From: Locusta migratoria | Taxonomy: Eukaryota; Arthropoda; Insecta; Orthoptera; Acrididae | Length of the DNA: 64,000 nucleotides | Assembly: GCA_026315105.1 (NCBI GenBank) | Contig: CM048748.1 | Coordinates: forward strand, 474,761,150-474,825,149 | Direction of reading: 5' to 3' | Shown: in pieces, positions 51,838-63,404 of the stretch | How positions within the stretch are numbered: the first letter of the stretch is position 1 | Layout: the number at the start of each line of letters is the position of its first letter | Notes under the pieces: model-generated | What the model was told of the DNA's origin: nothing | What the model saw: only the letters and a program-made list of their open reading frames with translations | Database searches by the model: none | Translations under genes and position numbers: made by a program

Positions 51838-53190
51838 CGTATATTTTCACAGATAAGACGAGCTTCAGATAAGACGACGTACAAACTTTCATCAATATTT
51901 TATAGTTTAAACATATATCTGGCCTAGAAGACGACCCCCAAGTTGCCGTATTTACCTCAATGCATGCGGCACTTTTTCCAGTATTCGGGATCTAAAAATA
52001 CGCCTGCCACTTAGATTCGGAGGTAAATCTTCAGGAAATTCAGGAAAATGCCATTAGAAGCCACCATGAGTAGTTATGTGATTGGTACACCTGGTTTTCA
52101 CCCTTTGTTGCAGTGTTTGCGGTCTGCTTTTCAATTTTTGTGCTTTAGTGCTACGTTCTATCGGACCGTGAACAAGCATGTTTATTTACACCGCGAAGTT
52201 TTTATAAAACAGTAATTTCTTTTGGCGAGACTTTTAATCGCGCCACTGCACATATATTGCGGGTGAAAACACACGAAATTGCTCGAGAACAAAAGATAAA
52301 GGATTTTGTAGGAAGCCGCACTTGTTGCATAAAGCTCCGAAATATTTCAACCCTTTCACTGCTCCGAACGTAAATATACTCTAATGGTTTCATTGCAACT
52401 CTGGATATATTGAGAAATTATTTTTGACAAGCGACATTTCTATTCCTGCTATATTTTGAATGTGTAAAACTTCGTTTTCGTAAATCTTTCTTCCACGATG
52501 TAAATTTCATCAGGGTAACATTGTAGATGTGCTGCATAGCTTGGCTATAGCGAGGTTTCGACACCAAACGATGTATATCAAATCGGTACGTTTCGAATCG
52601 ATACGTATGGAATTAGCGAATGTTTCTGAACTGGAGATCTGCGCGCTACCCGTCCTCATGTAGTAAAAAAACTTTCTTGTTTGTCCTTACCTAACTTTCA
52701 CTTTAAAAAATAAAGTTATCTCTAGCGTAGCCTTAAGAAAGTTAGGTCTAGGTTAAACAAGAAGTTTCTTTAGTACATGAGGGTGCGTAGCATTCGAATC
52801 TATGGTTCAGAAACACTAAATCGATTTACAGTTGTATGTTCGACATATATCATTTGACGCCGAGCTTCTTCGAGTGTAAGCTTTCTTGTAAATTACCCAG
52901 GAAGCGCTGTACTCTTAGGTTCCTTCCTAACCACATCCTTTAAAATCACGACATATTCATAAATATCATAACATTCGCCTGTTGGATACATATCGTTTCG
53001 ATACTTAACTGCTTCGATATATATTGTTTGGAGGTCGAATCTGCGATATGCAGCACCTCTGCGAAATTACCAATTTCAGACTAAATTTGAATTTAATTTT
53101 TTTTTGTATCGTCATATAAGACGACCTCGGATTTTGGGGCCTTTTTTGTGATTCAACCATCGTCTTATTTGCGGAAATATGCGGCAATGA
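51838..53190. mobile_element. TIR element with AAGACGA ends
   Basis: The left end CCGTATATTTTCACAGATAAG, followed by ACGA, and the right end (reverse complement GCCGCATATTTCCGCAAATA, then AGACGA) form imperfect terminal repeats. TAAGACGA recurs subterminally on both sides. It is about 1.35 kb with no transposase frame. It looks like a pogo/Tigger-type or hAT-type non-autonomous element; the target duplication is unclear. Confidence 0.6.
52610..52830. repeat. Hairpin inside the TIR element
   Basis: CCTCATGTAGTAAAAAAACT and CTTACCTAACTTTC on the left pair with AGTTTCTTTAGTACATGAGG and GAAAGTTAGGTCTAGG on the right. Outer pairing extends through TGTTTCTGAAC / GTTCAGAAACA. The arms total about 100 bp. 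Confidence 0.75.
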
Positions 53191-53218
53191 AATGAATATG
53201 TTACACACCCGATAGGAT

Positions 53219-53395
53219 CTGCGTCCGAAGTGTACGGACCTCGCGAGACTCGTGTGTGAGCGTCCGAAGTGTACGGACCTCGGGAGACACGCAAGACTCA
53301 ATTTAGATTCGCGGAGAGGACATCGTCTTAAACGGTCCTCTGGTTAGACTTGTGTTTGATTCCGAAGATTCGGACCTTGTAGAACTTGTGTTTAC
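53219..53395. repeat. Short tandem repeat of a GTCCGAAGTGTACGGAC unit
   Basis: Two close units of about 40 bp (GTCCGAAGTGTACGGACCTC, each with an internal palindrome) and a third diverged one near 53,358. Confidence 0.8.
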
Positions 53396-53399
53396 TTCA

Positions 53400-54330
53400 C
53401 GGACGTTACATTGTCCGGTGGTTACGCTGTGAACGGCCACAGTTTAGTTTTCGTTTTGCTAAAAGTCTCTATTTGAGCATTCGCGCCTTTGCGAATCGGG
53501 TACTGTTCTTACAGATCTTGTTACGCAAGTGACTGATCGATTTGTGCCAAGTGGCCTTTGTGTCACCTATGCAAAATACTGATTAGTCTGCTAACGTGAT
53601 AGAATCACACAGCAACTGCCTAGCGACGCCGACGCCAGTGACGCTGTGTTAAGTTACATGTCGATCCTGCTTAACAGGTCGCAGCAATTACGGTCGCATA
53701 AAAATTTCAGCTCATCCGCTCCCACCGCCTGCTGCCTGCGAGCCTGAGACGCTGCCGTCAATGATCATCTGTGTGGGTAAGGTGACGCACTTGCTGGAGG
53801 GTTATATGAATCAGACTTGTTGGATTCTGTCCCTTATTTTATCCTTTTGAGATCTGCCTATTTATTCTGGGGAGCTTAGGGCTAACGATAATCTCAAGCC
53901 CCTGTGCAGCCAATCAAATAGCATTCTGTTTTGCAAAACCTCCGACCTTTGACTCAGCCAGTCATTTTTGTGACTCAATATTTTAACATTTATAAAAAGA
54001 ATTGTTTGAATACCATTATCTGTTTTACATGATAGGAAATGTCACCTAATTTATTTTTTTGTATGTTTAATTATAATAAATTGATTTTAAGCAGATCGTC
54101 TTTCATTTAAGAACATTCCTTTTTTACTATTTTGGAGGGGAAACAGATAGTTAAATTCCACAGTTTACCAATAATTTTTTAAGTACATTTTTGTTTGCTT
54201 GGTACAACTGATACATTGCAATCAAGTAGGAATATTTATTATATGTTTGAAAATATGATCACATCACAGCTGATCAGTAACATTTTAATTTTCCATATTT
54301 TGGAGAAATATGATGGCGACCCAACCTATT
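53400..54330. other. No gene seen
   Basis: AT-rich on the right, mixed on the left, with short frames only. (TA)n lies just beyond, at 54,344-54,384. Confidence 0.35.
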
Positions 54331-54339
54331 AATTGCTGT

Positions 54340-54388
<49 letters not shown>

Positions 54389-54419
54389 TGATAACGAACA
54401 GCTAATGTAATGTAATGTA

Positions 54420-54830
54420 TGCGGTGTGTGAGCTGGCAGGCCGGGCAGAGGCTTGGCCCCAGCACGGAGCCCTGCGGGCCTCCGCCACCACACTTTATTG
54501 GCCATCAGCCGCGCCGGACACACACACACACACACACACACAGGATGGCCGGCTCTTATTTAATACTGCACGCCCTGCTGGCACGCGCCCATTGGCTGGT
54601 TCCCGGGAACGCGCCACGCGCATGCGTCACCCGAACAGCGACAAGCGCTTCCGCCTGCCGGGCTGTTGTCGCCTCGACGCGACAGCCGTATGGTCCGGCT
54701 GCAGCGCTGCTTTATTTCCGCTCGTCCGACCGTGGAGGCCGACAATAAAGTGGCCGAGCAATCTGTGTCAGGCCGCGTCAGCACCGGTTTCAGATACCGC
54801 AACTGTCCCTACTTAACATCCTCTTAGAAT
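54420..54830 (-). promoter_or_regulatory. GC-rich island with promoter-like motifs
   Basis: On the minus strand AGCCAATGGGCG (CCAAT box, 54,598-54,587) is followed about 30 bp later by TATTAAATAAG (TATA-like, 54,566-54,556). GCGCATGCGTCA near 54,617-54,628 combines an NRF1-like palindrome and half a CRE. (CA)n interrupts the expected start region. It could be a promoter for a minus-strand gene, but no exon is proven next to it. Confidence 0.35.
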
Positions 54831-54927
54831 TGCCAATTCACTCAAAATGCACTTTTGAAAGAGTGCATATAGAGCACACGAAATGACTGTATTCACAGAT
54901 CGGCAGCTCAAGAAGTTCCAATTTATC

Positions 54928-55691
54928 GTTGACCAAGGTTAAAGTGCAGTTTATGCGGCAGCGGCTAGCCGTCGCGCTCGCTAGGTTAGGGACCGCAGAG
55001 CAGCCAATCAGGAGTCGAGTTTTGCCGGCCAATAAGATTGCGTTTTTCATGACGAATAAATTTGGCGTCAATTTCGAAGTTTATTCGAAGATTTTGGTGT
55101 GGTGTTTGTGATTGTAATTGATTTTCCATTTATAAGAGATTTTTAGATAATTGACGTATTACGGTCATAAGTGGCCTATTATTAATAAACCATAGCAGTC
55201 AACCATAGAGAAGGTATAGCATGTTTTATTTTATCATCTGTACGAAACAGTGATCATCGTAAATGTCAGTTGAGTTAGGTATAGGTTAAACGAGATTTTT
55301 ATTCCTTTTTTTTTTTCTTTGTTTTGTGAGGGCGCGTTGCACGCTCGATATATATACCATTTCAGTACGAGCTACCTCAATTGCAAGCATTATTGGAAAT
55401 TACCACTGACCGCACAAGGCTACATACAAGAACCTGACAACCATAGAGGAGGTATAGCATATTTTATTTATTTTATGATATGTTAGAAACAGATATCAAG
55501 TGACATCCATACTGATAGCAACTGTAACTTGTTGATCGTCAAAAACGTTTGCATACACCGCTTCGATATGTACAGTTGTAACGCTCCTTCTTATTGGCCG
55601 CGGCATCGCGACTCCTGATTGGCTGCTCTGCCGTTCCTAACCTATGTGACGGCTAGCCGCTGCCGCATATACTGCACTTTCACCGTTGACC
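54928..55691. repeat. Foldback with 110-bp arms and internal direct repeats
   Basis: Arms 54928-55041 and 55581-55691 are inverted copies (GCGGCAGCGGCTAGCCGTCG / GACGGCTAGCCGCTGCCGC) and contain CCAATCAGGAGTCG, a CCAAT-box motif. Inside, ACCATAGAG(A/G)AGGTATAGCAT recurs at 55,201 and 55,441. No coding frame. Confidence 0.75.
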
Positions 55692-55879
55692 AATGCTGCT
55701 ATATCCCTACCTATCGGTACAGGGTGTAGCTCGTACAGGCGACAATGTGGGCACTGACTTGGTATACAGTCTTCCGCGCCTGGTTGATCTGTACCTGTTG
55801 TTCTACAACAGTTGTGGGTTGACGAATCGTACCTGTCAGTTGGCATCCCATAATATCCCGCATGTGCTCGGTTTCGGAC

Positions 55880-57540
55880 AAGTTCCCAGATATCTACATC
55901 TACATACATACTCCGCAATTCACCGTAAGGTGCGTGGCGGAGGGTACACTGTACCACTACTAGGCATTTCCTTTCCTATTCCACTCTCAAATTGAACGAG
56001 GAAAAAAAGAATGCCTATATGCCTCCGTACGAGCCCTAATTTCTCTTATCTTGTCTTTGTGATCACTACGCGAAATGTAAGTAGGAGGCAGCAAGATCGT
56101 AATACACTCAGCTTCAAATTCCGGCCCTCTAAATTTACTTAACAGAAATTCACGAAACGAACGTCGTCTTTCTTCCAGCGATCCCCAATTGAGTTACCGG
56201 GGCATTTCCGTGACACTCGCGCATTGGTCGAACCTACCGGTAACAAATCTAGCTGCTCGTCTCTGAACCGCCTCTATGTCTTCCTTTAAACTGATCTGCT
56301 GCGCGTCCCAAATACTTGAGCAATACTCAAGACGTCGTCGTACAAGCGTTTTATACGCGGTCTCCTTTACAGGTGAAGTACACCTTCTCAAAATTCTCCC
56401 AATAAACCGAAGTCGGCTGTCCGCCTTACAACTGTCCTTACATGTTCGTTCCATTTCATATCGCTCTGCAATGTTACGCCTAGATGTTTGAACGACGCGA
56501 CAGCATCAAGAAACTCACCACCAATGCTGTATTCGAACATTATGGGATTGCTTTTTCTACTCATGCGCATCACCTTACATTTCTCTACATTGAGAGCTAG
56601 CTGCCAATCTTCGCATCAACTAGAAATTTTGTCTAAGTCATCCTGTATGCTATTACAGTCAGTTGCAGACGACACCCTCCCATACACCACAACATCATCA
56701 GCAAACAGCCGCAAATTACAACTTACTCTGTCCATCAGATCATTTATATAGATAGAAAATAATAGCGGTCCTATCACACTCCCCTGGGGCACGCCTGACG
56801 ATACACTCGTCTCTGATGAACACTCACCGTCGAGAACAACGTACTGCGTTCTATTACTTAGGAAGTCTTCCAGCCAGTCACAAATCTGTGAACCTATTCC
56901 ATAAGCTCGTATCTTCGTTAGCAGTCTGCAGTGTGGCACCGCGTCGAACGCCTTTTTGAAGTCGAGGAAAACACAAACAGTCTGTTGCCCTTCGTCCATG
57001 GCTCGCAAGATGTCATGTGAGAAAAGGGCAAGCTGAGTTTCACATGAACGATGTTTCCTAAACCCGTGCTGATTCATGGAAAGAAGCTTTTCCGTTTCAA
57101 GGAAATTTACTATATTCGAACTGAGAATATGCTCCAAAATTCTACATGAAACTGATGTCAACGATATTGGCCTGTAATTGTGTGGGTCAGTTCTCTTTCC
57201 TTTCTTATACACGGGAGTCACCTGCGCTATTTTCCAATCACTAGGAACTTTGCGCTGAATTAAAGATTCGCTATAAATACAAGCTAAGTAGGGGGCCAAT
57301 GCCGCAGAATAGTCTTTGTAAAACCGAACTGGTATTCCATCCGGACCAGCAGACTTTTTCGTATTTAGCTCTCTAAGCTGCTTCTCTACACCGCGAATAC
57401 CCATTGCTATGTCCCCCATTTCGGAATTAGTACGTTGATCAAATGATGGTACATTTGTGCGGTACTCCTGCGTGAAAGATTTCTGAAAGGTTAAATTTAG
57501 AACTTAAGCTTTCCGTTTGCTTTCTTCTATTACTGTCCCG
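55880..57540 (-). pseudogene. CR1/L2-like LINE family A (copy 3)
   Basis: Best-preserved RT of this family. The frame 57419-56616 has SAGPDGIPVRFYKDYSAALA, NYRPISLTSVSCRILEHIL, NQHGFRKHRSCETQLALFSH, FLDFKKAFDAVPH, SGVPQGSVIGPLLFSIYIND and LRLFADDVVVYGR. The later frames give FKHLGVTLQSDMKWNEHVRT and LEYCSSIWDAQQISLKEDIE, then RRAARFVTGRFDQ. The 3' end reads TGCGGAGTATGTATGTAGAT on the minus strand. It is 5'-truncated before the endonuclease and has at least two frameshifts after the RT. Confidence 0.85.
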
Positions 57541-57541
57541 G

Positions 57542-57770
57542 AATGATCAACGAGTGACTGGACAGTGGGCTAGTGCTGCTGAGGAAATTTTCTGGGCGTA
57601 TTTCAGATGATACTGAGTTTCACACGCAGTGTTTGTGTGAGCATTATCCTGCTGGAACAACATATCACCGTACTCTTGCAAAAATGGCAAACACAAAGTC
57701 CTCACAACATTCCGTGCGTACCGAGTGCCGATCGGCGTGCTCTCCACAAACACCATTGAGCCGTAGCAGT
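57542..57770 (-). pseudogene. Tc1-like transposase fragment
   Basis: MVFVESTPIGTRYARNVVRT, then LCLPFLQEYGDMLFQQDNAH, the region of the second catalytic Asp (QDNAH). It is broken after this motif; the final glutamate region is absent. It abuts the LINE at 57,540, suggesting the LINE inserted into it or both are truncated. Confidence 0.75.
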
Positions 57771-57774
57771 TTCC

Positions 57775-58720
57775 ACCTCACGTTTTGTGCGTAATTTCTT
57801 CTGGTATTGCCCTCCTCCCATCTAATTTGTGGCATCTTAGTTTTTTTTAGATGATTTCAATTTTATCTAGACTGGTCATTATCCTCCGATTCACACTGCC
57901 TTTCTGTCACGAGTCACCCTCTTTCCTCCTACGATCTACTTTACAGCACATCCTGTCATTGTCTCTAGCTGGAATGTCGATTATGTTTCCACGTGCTATC
58001 GCTGGCGAAGCGCTTGTACCTAGAGCTCCTAAAAACACAGGCTGGCACATCCGCCATTATCATTCCTGCGAATGTTAAACATAGCACGCAGCTTATACGA
58101 ACAGTGTTGTTTTATTTAAGTTTATTGAAATAATTTACAAGTGCCCAGCATAGAGCCTTAGATCGTGCAACTTTGAGCTTGCATTCCGCTCTTGTTTACA
58201 TCGATATGTGCATTAGACACACAAAATCTCACGTTTTCTTTACTTATTGCTGCTTCTGTCCAAACAGAGAAAAAAGAGCAGGAAACGAATATTTCTGTGG
58301 TAAAAATCGCTTACTACGCTTAATGCTGCCAAAACTGGTCATCAACATTTAATTTTTAATCGATCGTGGCTTCTTTTTGAATAATGAATGTCAATATGCG
58401 AGGTTTGTTTGCTGTCTTGCAGTAAGTGTTTGTTGTTTGCTGTGACAAATTCACCACATCGGATTTTTGTACGCAAATTGCTGAAAGTACTTCTATAATG
58501 TTACTGAGAATGTTTCAAAATGTATTACAAACACTAAAACTAAGAAGAATATTAGTGTACAAGATCTAAAGTTTACGCTCATAGAGACACACGGTGCCGA
58601 TATTAGCAACAACCATTGAATGCTATTTGAAAACCTAGTCGTATAGAATGTGTTCACCATGAAATAAATAAATATACATGTGGCGTCTGTTCCGAAAGAA
58701 CAGACGTCACTTCTGATCCG
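57775..58720. other. No gene; short hairpin at right end
   Basis: AT-rich DNA. At 58,682-58,712, GGCGTCTGTTC and GAACAGACGTC form a small hairpin. One 75-codon frame without features is ignored. Confidence 0.35.
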
Positions 58721-58727
58721 GCAGTTG

Positions 58728-59310
58728 TTATTATTTAATATTCACAGAATATATGACATCAACTGCGATTGGGCAAAGCTGAAAATGTGTACCCAGTACG
58801 GATTCGAACCCGGGTCTCCTGCTTTCTAGCCAGTTGTGCTGACCCCTACACCACTGGGGACACAGTGATCACAGCACCTGCGCCGGCCGCGGTGGCCGAG
58901 GGGACTAAGGCGCTCCAGTCACGGTCTGCACGGCCGCTGCGGTTGGGGGTTCGAATCCCCCCTCGGGCATGGATATTTGTGCCGTCCTAGTTCGTAAGTA
59001 GTTCATAAGTAGTTTGTAAGTTTAGGGACTGATGACCCCGTAGTTAAGTCCCATAGACTATTCAAACATTTGAACATTTTGAACAGCACCTGCAAGGACT
59101 ACCTAAGCACGCCTCCCGTCAGATACAAATCTGACTTGAGGCGTGCTTAGGTAGTCCTTGCAGGTGCGATGATCACTGTGTCCACAGTGGTGTAGGGGTC
59201 AGCGCAACTGACTAGAAAGCCGGAGACCCGGGTTCGAATCCCGGCTGGGTACATATTTTCAGATTTGCCCAATCGCAGTTGATGTCATATATTCAGTGAA
59301 TATTAAATAA
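58728..59310. repeat. tRNA-like foldback, split by SINE S1
   Basis: Each arm contains a tRNA-like sequence (right arm GTGGTGTAGGGGTCAGCGCA, GGGTTCGAATCCCGGCT). The arms meet at a very short centre near 59,127 and end in TATTTAATATTCAC / GTGAATATTAAATA. After removal of the SINE (58882-59082) the arms are about 190 bp and almost perfect, including GCACCTGCAAGGACTACCTA and its inverse. Same architecture as the repeat at 8,978. Confidence 0.85.
58882..59082 (+). mobile_element. SINE family S1 with 11-bp target duplication
   Basis: Complete S1 with ACAGCACCTGC on both sides (58871-58881, 59083-59093). It is inserted in the left arm of the tRNA-like foldback. Confidence 0.95.
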
Positions 59311-59314
59311 ATAA

Positions 59315-60497
59315 ATAATTCTGTCCCTTCTCTAAGGTTGACAGATTTTCGTATGTAACAGTACCCTTGTCTTGTCAGTAATTTAATAGTCCTTATGAAG
59401 CAAACATTTCGTTGCCAACATTAGCCCACTACGCCGCTGCAGTCGTAAGTAAAATTTGCCCAGTACTCTTTGCCAGTTATGTTACAGCCTCTTATAGATA
59501 AGCGTCAGTATTGGCATTTACTAATACGGAATTGAATGGAGGATGTATTTTGTGATAAAACATGAGGTACCATACTATTCTATCAAATTGCATACTACAA
59601 GTTATGACGGTTAAACTTCGAAATACCACAAATAGCATTCAACGGTAGTTGCCTGTATCAGGTCAGTACGCTGTCACAGCCGTAACGAAATTTTTTTCCC
59701 AGTATATTTATATTTTCCGTTTTAATATTTTTAGTACTTTCTCGCAATAACGTAACAGAAGTATCTTCAACAATTTGTACAATGTCAGTACAAAACTTAT
59801 TGATGAGGTTTATTTCTCAATATACTACATGAGACACACATATTGTGCTCTAAAAGCAGTATGTTGTGGGATGCTTTGCTGTAATATGATCGGTTGTATG
59901 TTGTATGTTTGCCTCCCATACGGGCTATACTAGTGCCGGCATGGAGTCGACGTAATCGGAGTGTGTGGTATCGTGGAGTGACACTTGTCGGTGTCGCTCG
60001 AGCTGTTCGGCGCGTCAGATGCACGGCAACCAAAGACCTATATATAAACAACATAGACTGGCCACAGCGTCGCCATAGTTGTAGCCCATTGGAAAGGTTG
60101 CCGCCATCTTTGAGAACGTCACGACAGGTCATAACGGGCGTCTGCTAACACTGGATCATAGGTTTTATATTAATCATTGCCAGTCCCGATATTTTCCTTA
60201 ATTGCTGGGCGACTCATTTCGGAAAGTAATTCCCACTAGGAGTAGCATTTCTCGTTTACTATTGCATCCTATGTTTAACGTTTACAATCGTCAAACTGCT
60301 GCATTATTTGATGATGTTACCATAATTTCAATTATCGTTTTTGCCGATATATCTTCTCTATAAATACAGGCGAATTTCTTCAAGATCTTTAATTACCTTT
60401 AAGCCTTTAGTTCAAATGATGTTTCATGCTTTGAAGTATTACGTATTTATCAAGCTCTCCACAATTGGTACTCCCCTTACAGCCTTTGGTTTCTGTA
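59315..60497. other. No gene seen
   Basis: AT-rich with short frames. A GC-richer patch near 59,930-60,120 has a 111-codon minus frame without recognised features. Confidence 0.3.
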
Positions 60498-60505
60498 GGT
60501 GCTCA

Positions 60506-61286
60506 CAGTGGCGGCTCCTACAAAATTTGACCAGTGTGCTACAACATTACAAAAATAAACAGAAACAAAATATACTAAAATAAAAAGCGTTACTGACAAT
60601 GGAAATAACGGAGCAATATCCCACCACGTCATCTGTGTTCTACACAACTGACCAATGACACTTCTTGGCTAAAATGCGCAGTTTCACTCGCATGTTGGCT
60701 ATACATTACTAATGTTGTTTGTGACTGAAGTTTTATTTACAGAAATTAAAAATTTGGACTCAGAGGCATTTGAATACGAGCCTCACACAAGTACGTTTGA
60801 AAGACAACGCGCAATATGCCTGAGCCAGCGCGCTATCTGACTCTGTATGCCACAGTATTCGTCATATACTATTCTTCCGCAACTGTTACACGAAGCGCGA
60901 AGAGAAATATTGATCTGGTGCTGCAGTCGGTCTCAGCACACACACGAGTCCCCAGGCCTGACGTCACGTCTGCGCATGCGCACTAGCGAACAGACGACTG
61001 CGCCGCCTCTCTGCGCACGTACCAGCGCGGCTGAATCCCACTTCAGCACACGGAGCTGGTTTCCAGCTATCGCGGCGAGAGCGCTCCAGAATGCGTATTC
61101 ATCCTTATTACTAGCATTCTAATACGCATTGGAAGGGAAATGGCATAATTTTGTGATATGTGGCTCGCATTCCAAGAGAAAGGATGTAATTTTACAGCGA
61201 TTTCTCGCTTGCTTTCGAAGAAAAACGGCATAATTTTAGTAATATATTTACAGTGTGCTACAGCACATTATCACCAACCGCCACTG
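60506..61286. mobile_element. hAT-type non-autonomous element, 8-bp target duplication
   Basis: 781 bp with ends CAGTGGCGG / CCGCCACTG, typical of hAT elements, flanked by the perfect 8-bp direct repeat GGTGCTCA (60498-60505, 61287-61294). No transposase frame. A GC-rich core near 60,955-61,090 carries TGACGTCA and TGCGCATGCGCA. Near 61,135-61,245 an imperfect 43-bp unit with ATAATTTT repeats about 2.5 times. Confidence 0.9.
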
Positions 61287-61294
61287 GGTGCTCA

Positions 61295-61740
61295 GCAAAC
61301 TAAAATATTATTGCAATGGCATTTGCTAGGAGCTACTTTCAGTCGGAGGTAGCACACATGAACTTTTCTTCAAAATGACGCAGAATATGTAACTATACTT
61401 TGTAGGCAGCCACTTGTCACGCCTCATACTCGCTACCCATTGGCTTAGCAACACCTTGTTTTTCAAAGGAAATCTGTATAAAAAGGTAGTTCAGTTACGT
61501 TCATATAGCTAGGCTACATGTCCAATGGTTAATACGCATTTTTACACTATATAAACAACTGTCAATGCATTAATACACACCAAATACAACCGTCATCTGC
61601 CTAGCGTTTTGCTGGTTGTGAAGTAAACATAATTTTGAAGCTTGGTAAATGCGAAAGTTAAATATAATCAATGTTTATAAACAAATACACCCTGATACAC
61701 AACGACTTGTATAATTACATATCTCTTTCTTTATACCTTC
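61295..61740. other. No gene seen
   Basis: AT-rich, short frames only. Confidence 0.3.
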
Positions 61741-61741
61741 C

Positions 61742-62843
61742 TGTTGTTGTTGTGGTCTTCAGTCCGCAGACTGGTTTGATGCAGCTCTCCACGCTTACCT
61801 GTCCTGTGCAAGTCTCTTCATCTGAGAATACGTTCGGCAACCTACATGCTTTTGAACCTGCTTACTATATTCCTCCCTCGGTCTCCCTCTACGATTTTTA
61901 TCCCACAGGCTTCCTTCTAATGCTAAGTTGACAATTCCTTGATGTCTCAGAAAGTGTCCAACCAATCTATCCCTTCTGTTAGTCAGTATATGCCAGAAAC
62001 TCCTTTTCTCCCGTATTCGATTAAGCTCTTCCTCCTTAGTTTCGTGATCTACCCATCTAATTTTCAACATTCGTCTGTAGCACCACATTTCAAAAGTTTC
62101 TATCATCTTTTTATCTGAACTCCTTATCGTCCACGTTTCACTGCCATACAATGCTACACTCCCGACAAATGCTTTCTAACATTTACATGCTTCCTAACAT
62201 TTAAATCAATATTGGATGTTAAGAAGTTTCGATTTACGAACGCTTTTCTTCCCATAGCCATTCTGTATTTTATATCATTTTTACTTTGGCCATCAGAAGT
62301 TATCTTGCTACCCAAATAACAAAATTCATCTCCTACTTTTATTGTCTCGTTACCTAATCTAATTCCTTCAGCATCGCCTGACTCTCTGACATTACATTCC
62401 ATTAACTTTGTTTTACTCTTGTTAATGTTCATCATATATCTTCCTTTCAGGACACTGTCCATTCCATTCAATTGCTCTTCCAGATCTTCTGCGGTCTCTG
62501 GCAGAATTACTATGTCATCAGCAAACCGTAATGTTTTTATTTCTACTCCCTGCACTTTAATGCGCTCTCCAAATTTCTCCTTCCATTCCTTCACTGCCTG
62601 CTCAATGTACAGATTGAACAACACAACCCTGTATTACTCCCTTCCGAACCTCTGCGTCCCTTTCTTGCCCTTCGACTCTCATAACCGCTGTCTGTTTTTG
62701 TATAGGTTGAATATAACTCTTCGCTCCCTATATTTTACCCCTGATACCTTCAGAATTTGGAAGAGTGTGTTCCAGTCAACGTTGCCAAAAGCTTTCTCCA
62801 AATCGACAAACGCTAAAAACGTAGGTTTCCCTTTCCTTAGCAT
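61742..62843 (-). pseudogene. LINE family B (copy 4)
   Basis: Minus-strand copy, 5'-truncated inside the RT. It reads FLAFVDLEKAFGNVDWNTLF, MLFNLYIEQAVKEWKEKFGE, LRFADDIVILPETAEDLEEQ, FCYLGSKITSDGQSKNDIKY, YGSETWTIRSSDKKMIETFE and HFLRHQGIVNLALEGS, and ends in (ACA)n. It is the best-preserved C-terminal half of the family here, with only a few frameshifts. Confidence 0.85.
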
Positions 62844-62849
62844 GATACA

Positions 62850-63395
62850 GCATGATATTCCAACAGTTTTATCACTGCAGTTGCTGCAGTTGTACGCCGA
62901 ACATACACTGGGCATGATAACAGCGCTTACACGTTAGTTTAGATTACAGACAGAAACGTCTGCTGCATCAAACAGACGTTCTCAAACATGGCGCCCAGTG
63001 TTGCTCTGTGCTGCCACCCAGAGCGCTGTAGCTCGCCTGTAACCTCTCTGTGTTGTTTATATACGTCTTTGGTGGCGACCGTCGCGCTATAAATGTGTCT
63101 CCTTACGAGCGGCAGCAGCGACTACTGATTCGGCAGATTGTTTTAACGGCCCTCCGCTGCCAACTGAGGCGACAGCGGAGCAGGGCAGCAGCCGCCATTT
63201 GTCGTCCCGCTGCTGCTGCAGGCTCCCCCCACCACCCGCCTCTTTATGCGCTACCCATCACTCCGCCAGTTAAGCCCTTTCTGTACGAGACGTGCAACAC
63301 GCACAGGGAAGTCGTTGTCAGCTGCAGCGCCCCTTGCGATAGACCGCGTCTACTTCGTTTGTTGTCAACTTACAGAAAATGAATAGCGTTTGGTT
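62850..63395. other. GC-rich patch, no gene proven
   Basis: 63,060-63,370 is CpG-rich with a 110-codon plus frame (63050-63382) rich in Arg and Ala but without a domain. It may be a promoter island or an old exon. Confidence 0.3.
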
Positions 63396-63404
63396 GGCGT
63401 GTAC

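Noticed and set aside
58882..58960. Possible functional tRNA gene
   Set aside because: Box B is good but no acceptor stem closes. It is the head of a SINE with a target duplication.
59176..59252. Possible functional tRNA in the foldback arm
   Set aside because: Mirror copy in the other arm and no pairing 5'/3' ends; repeat-derived.
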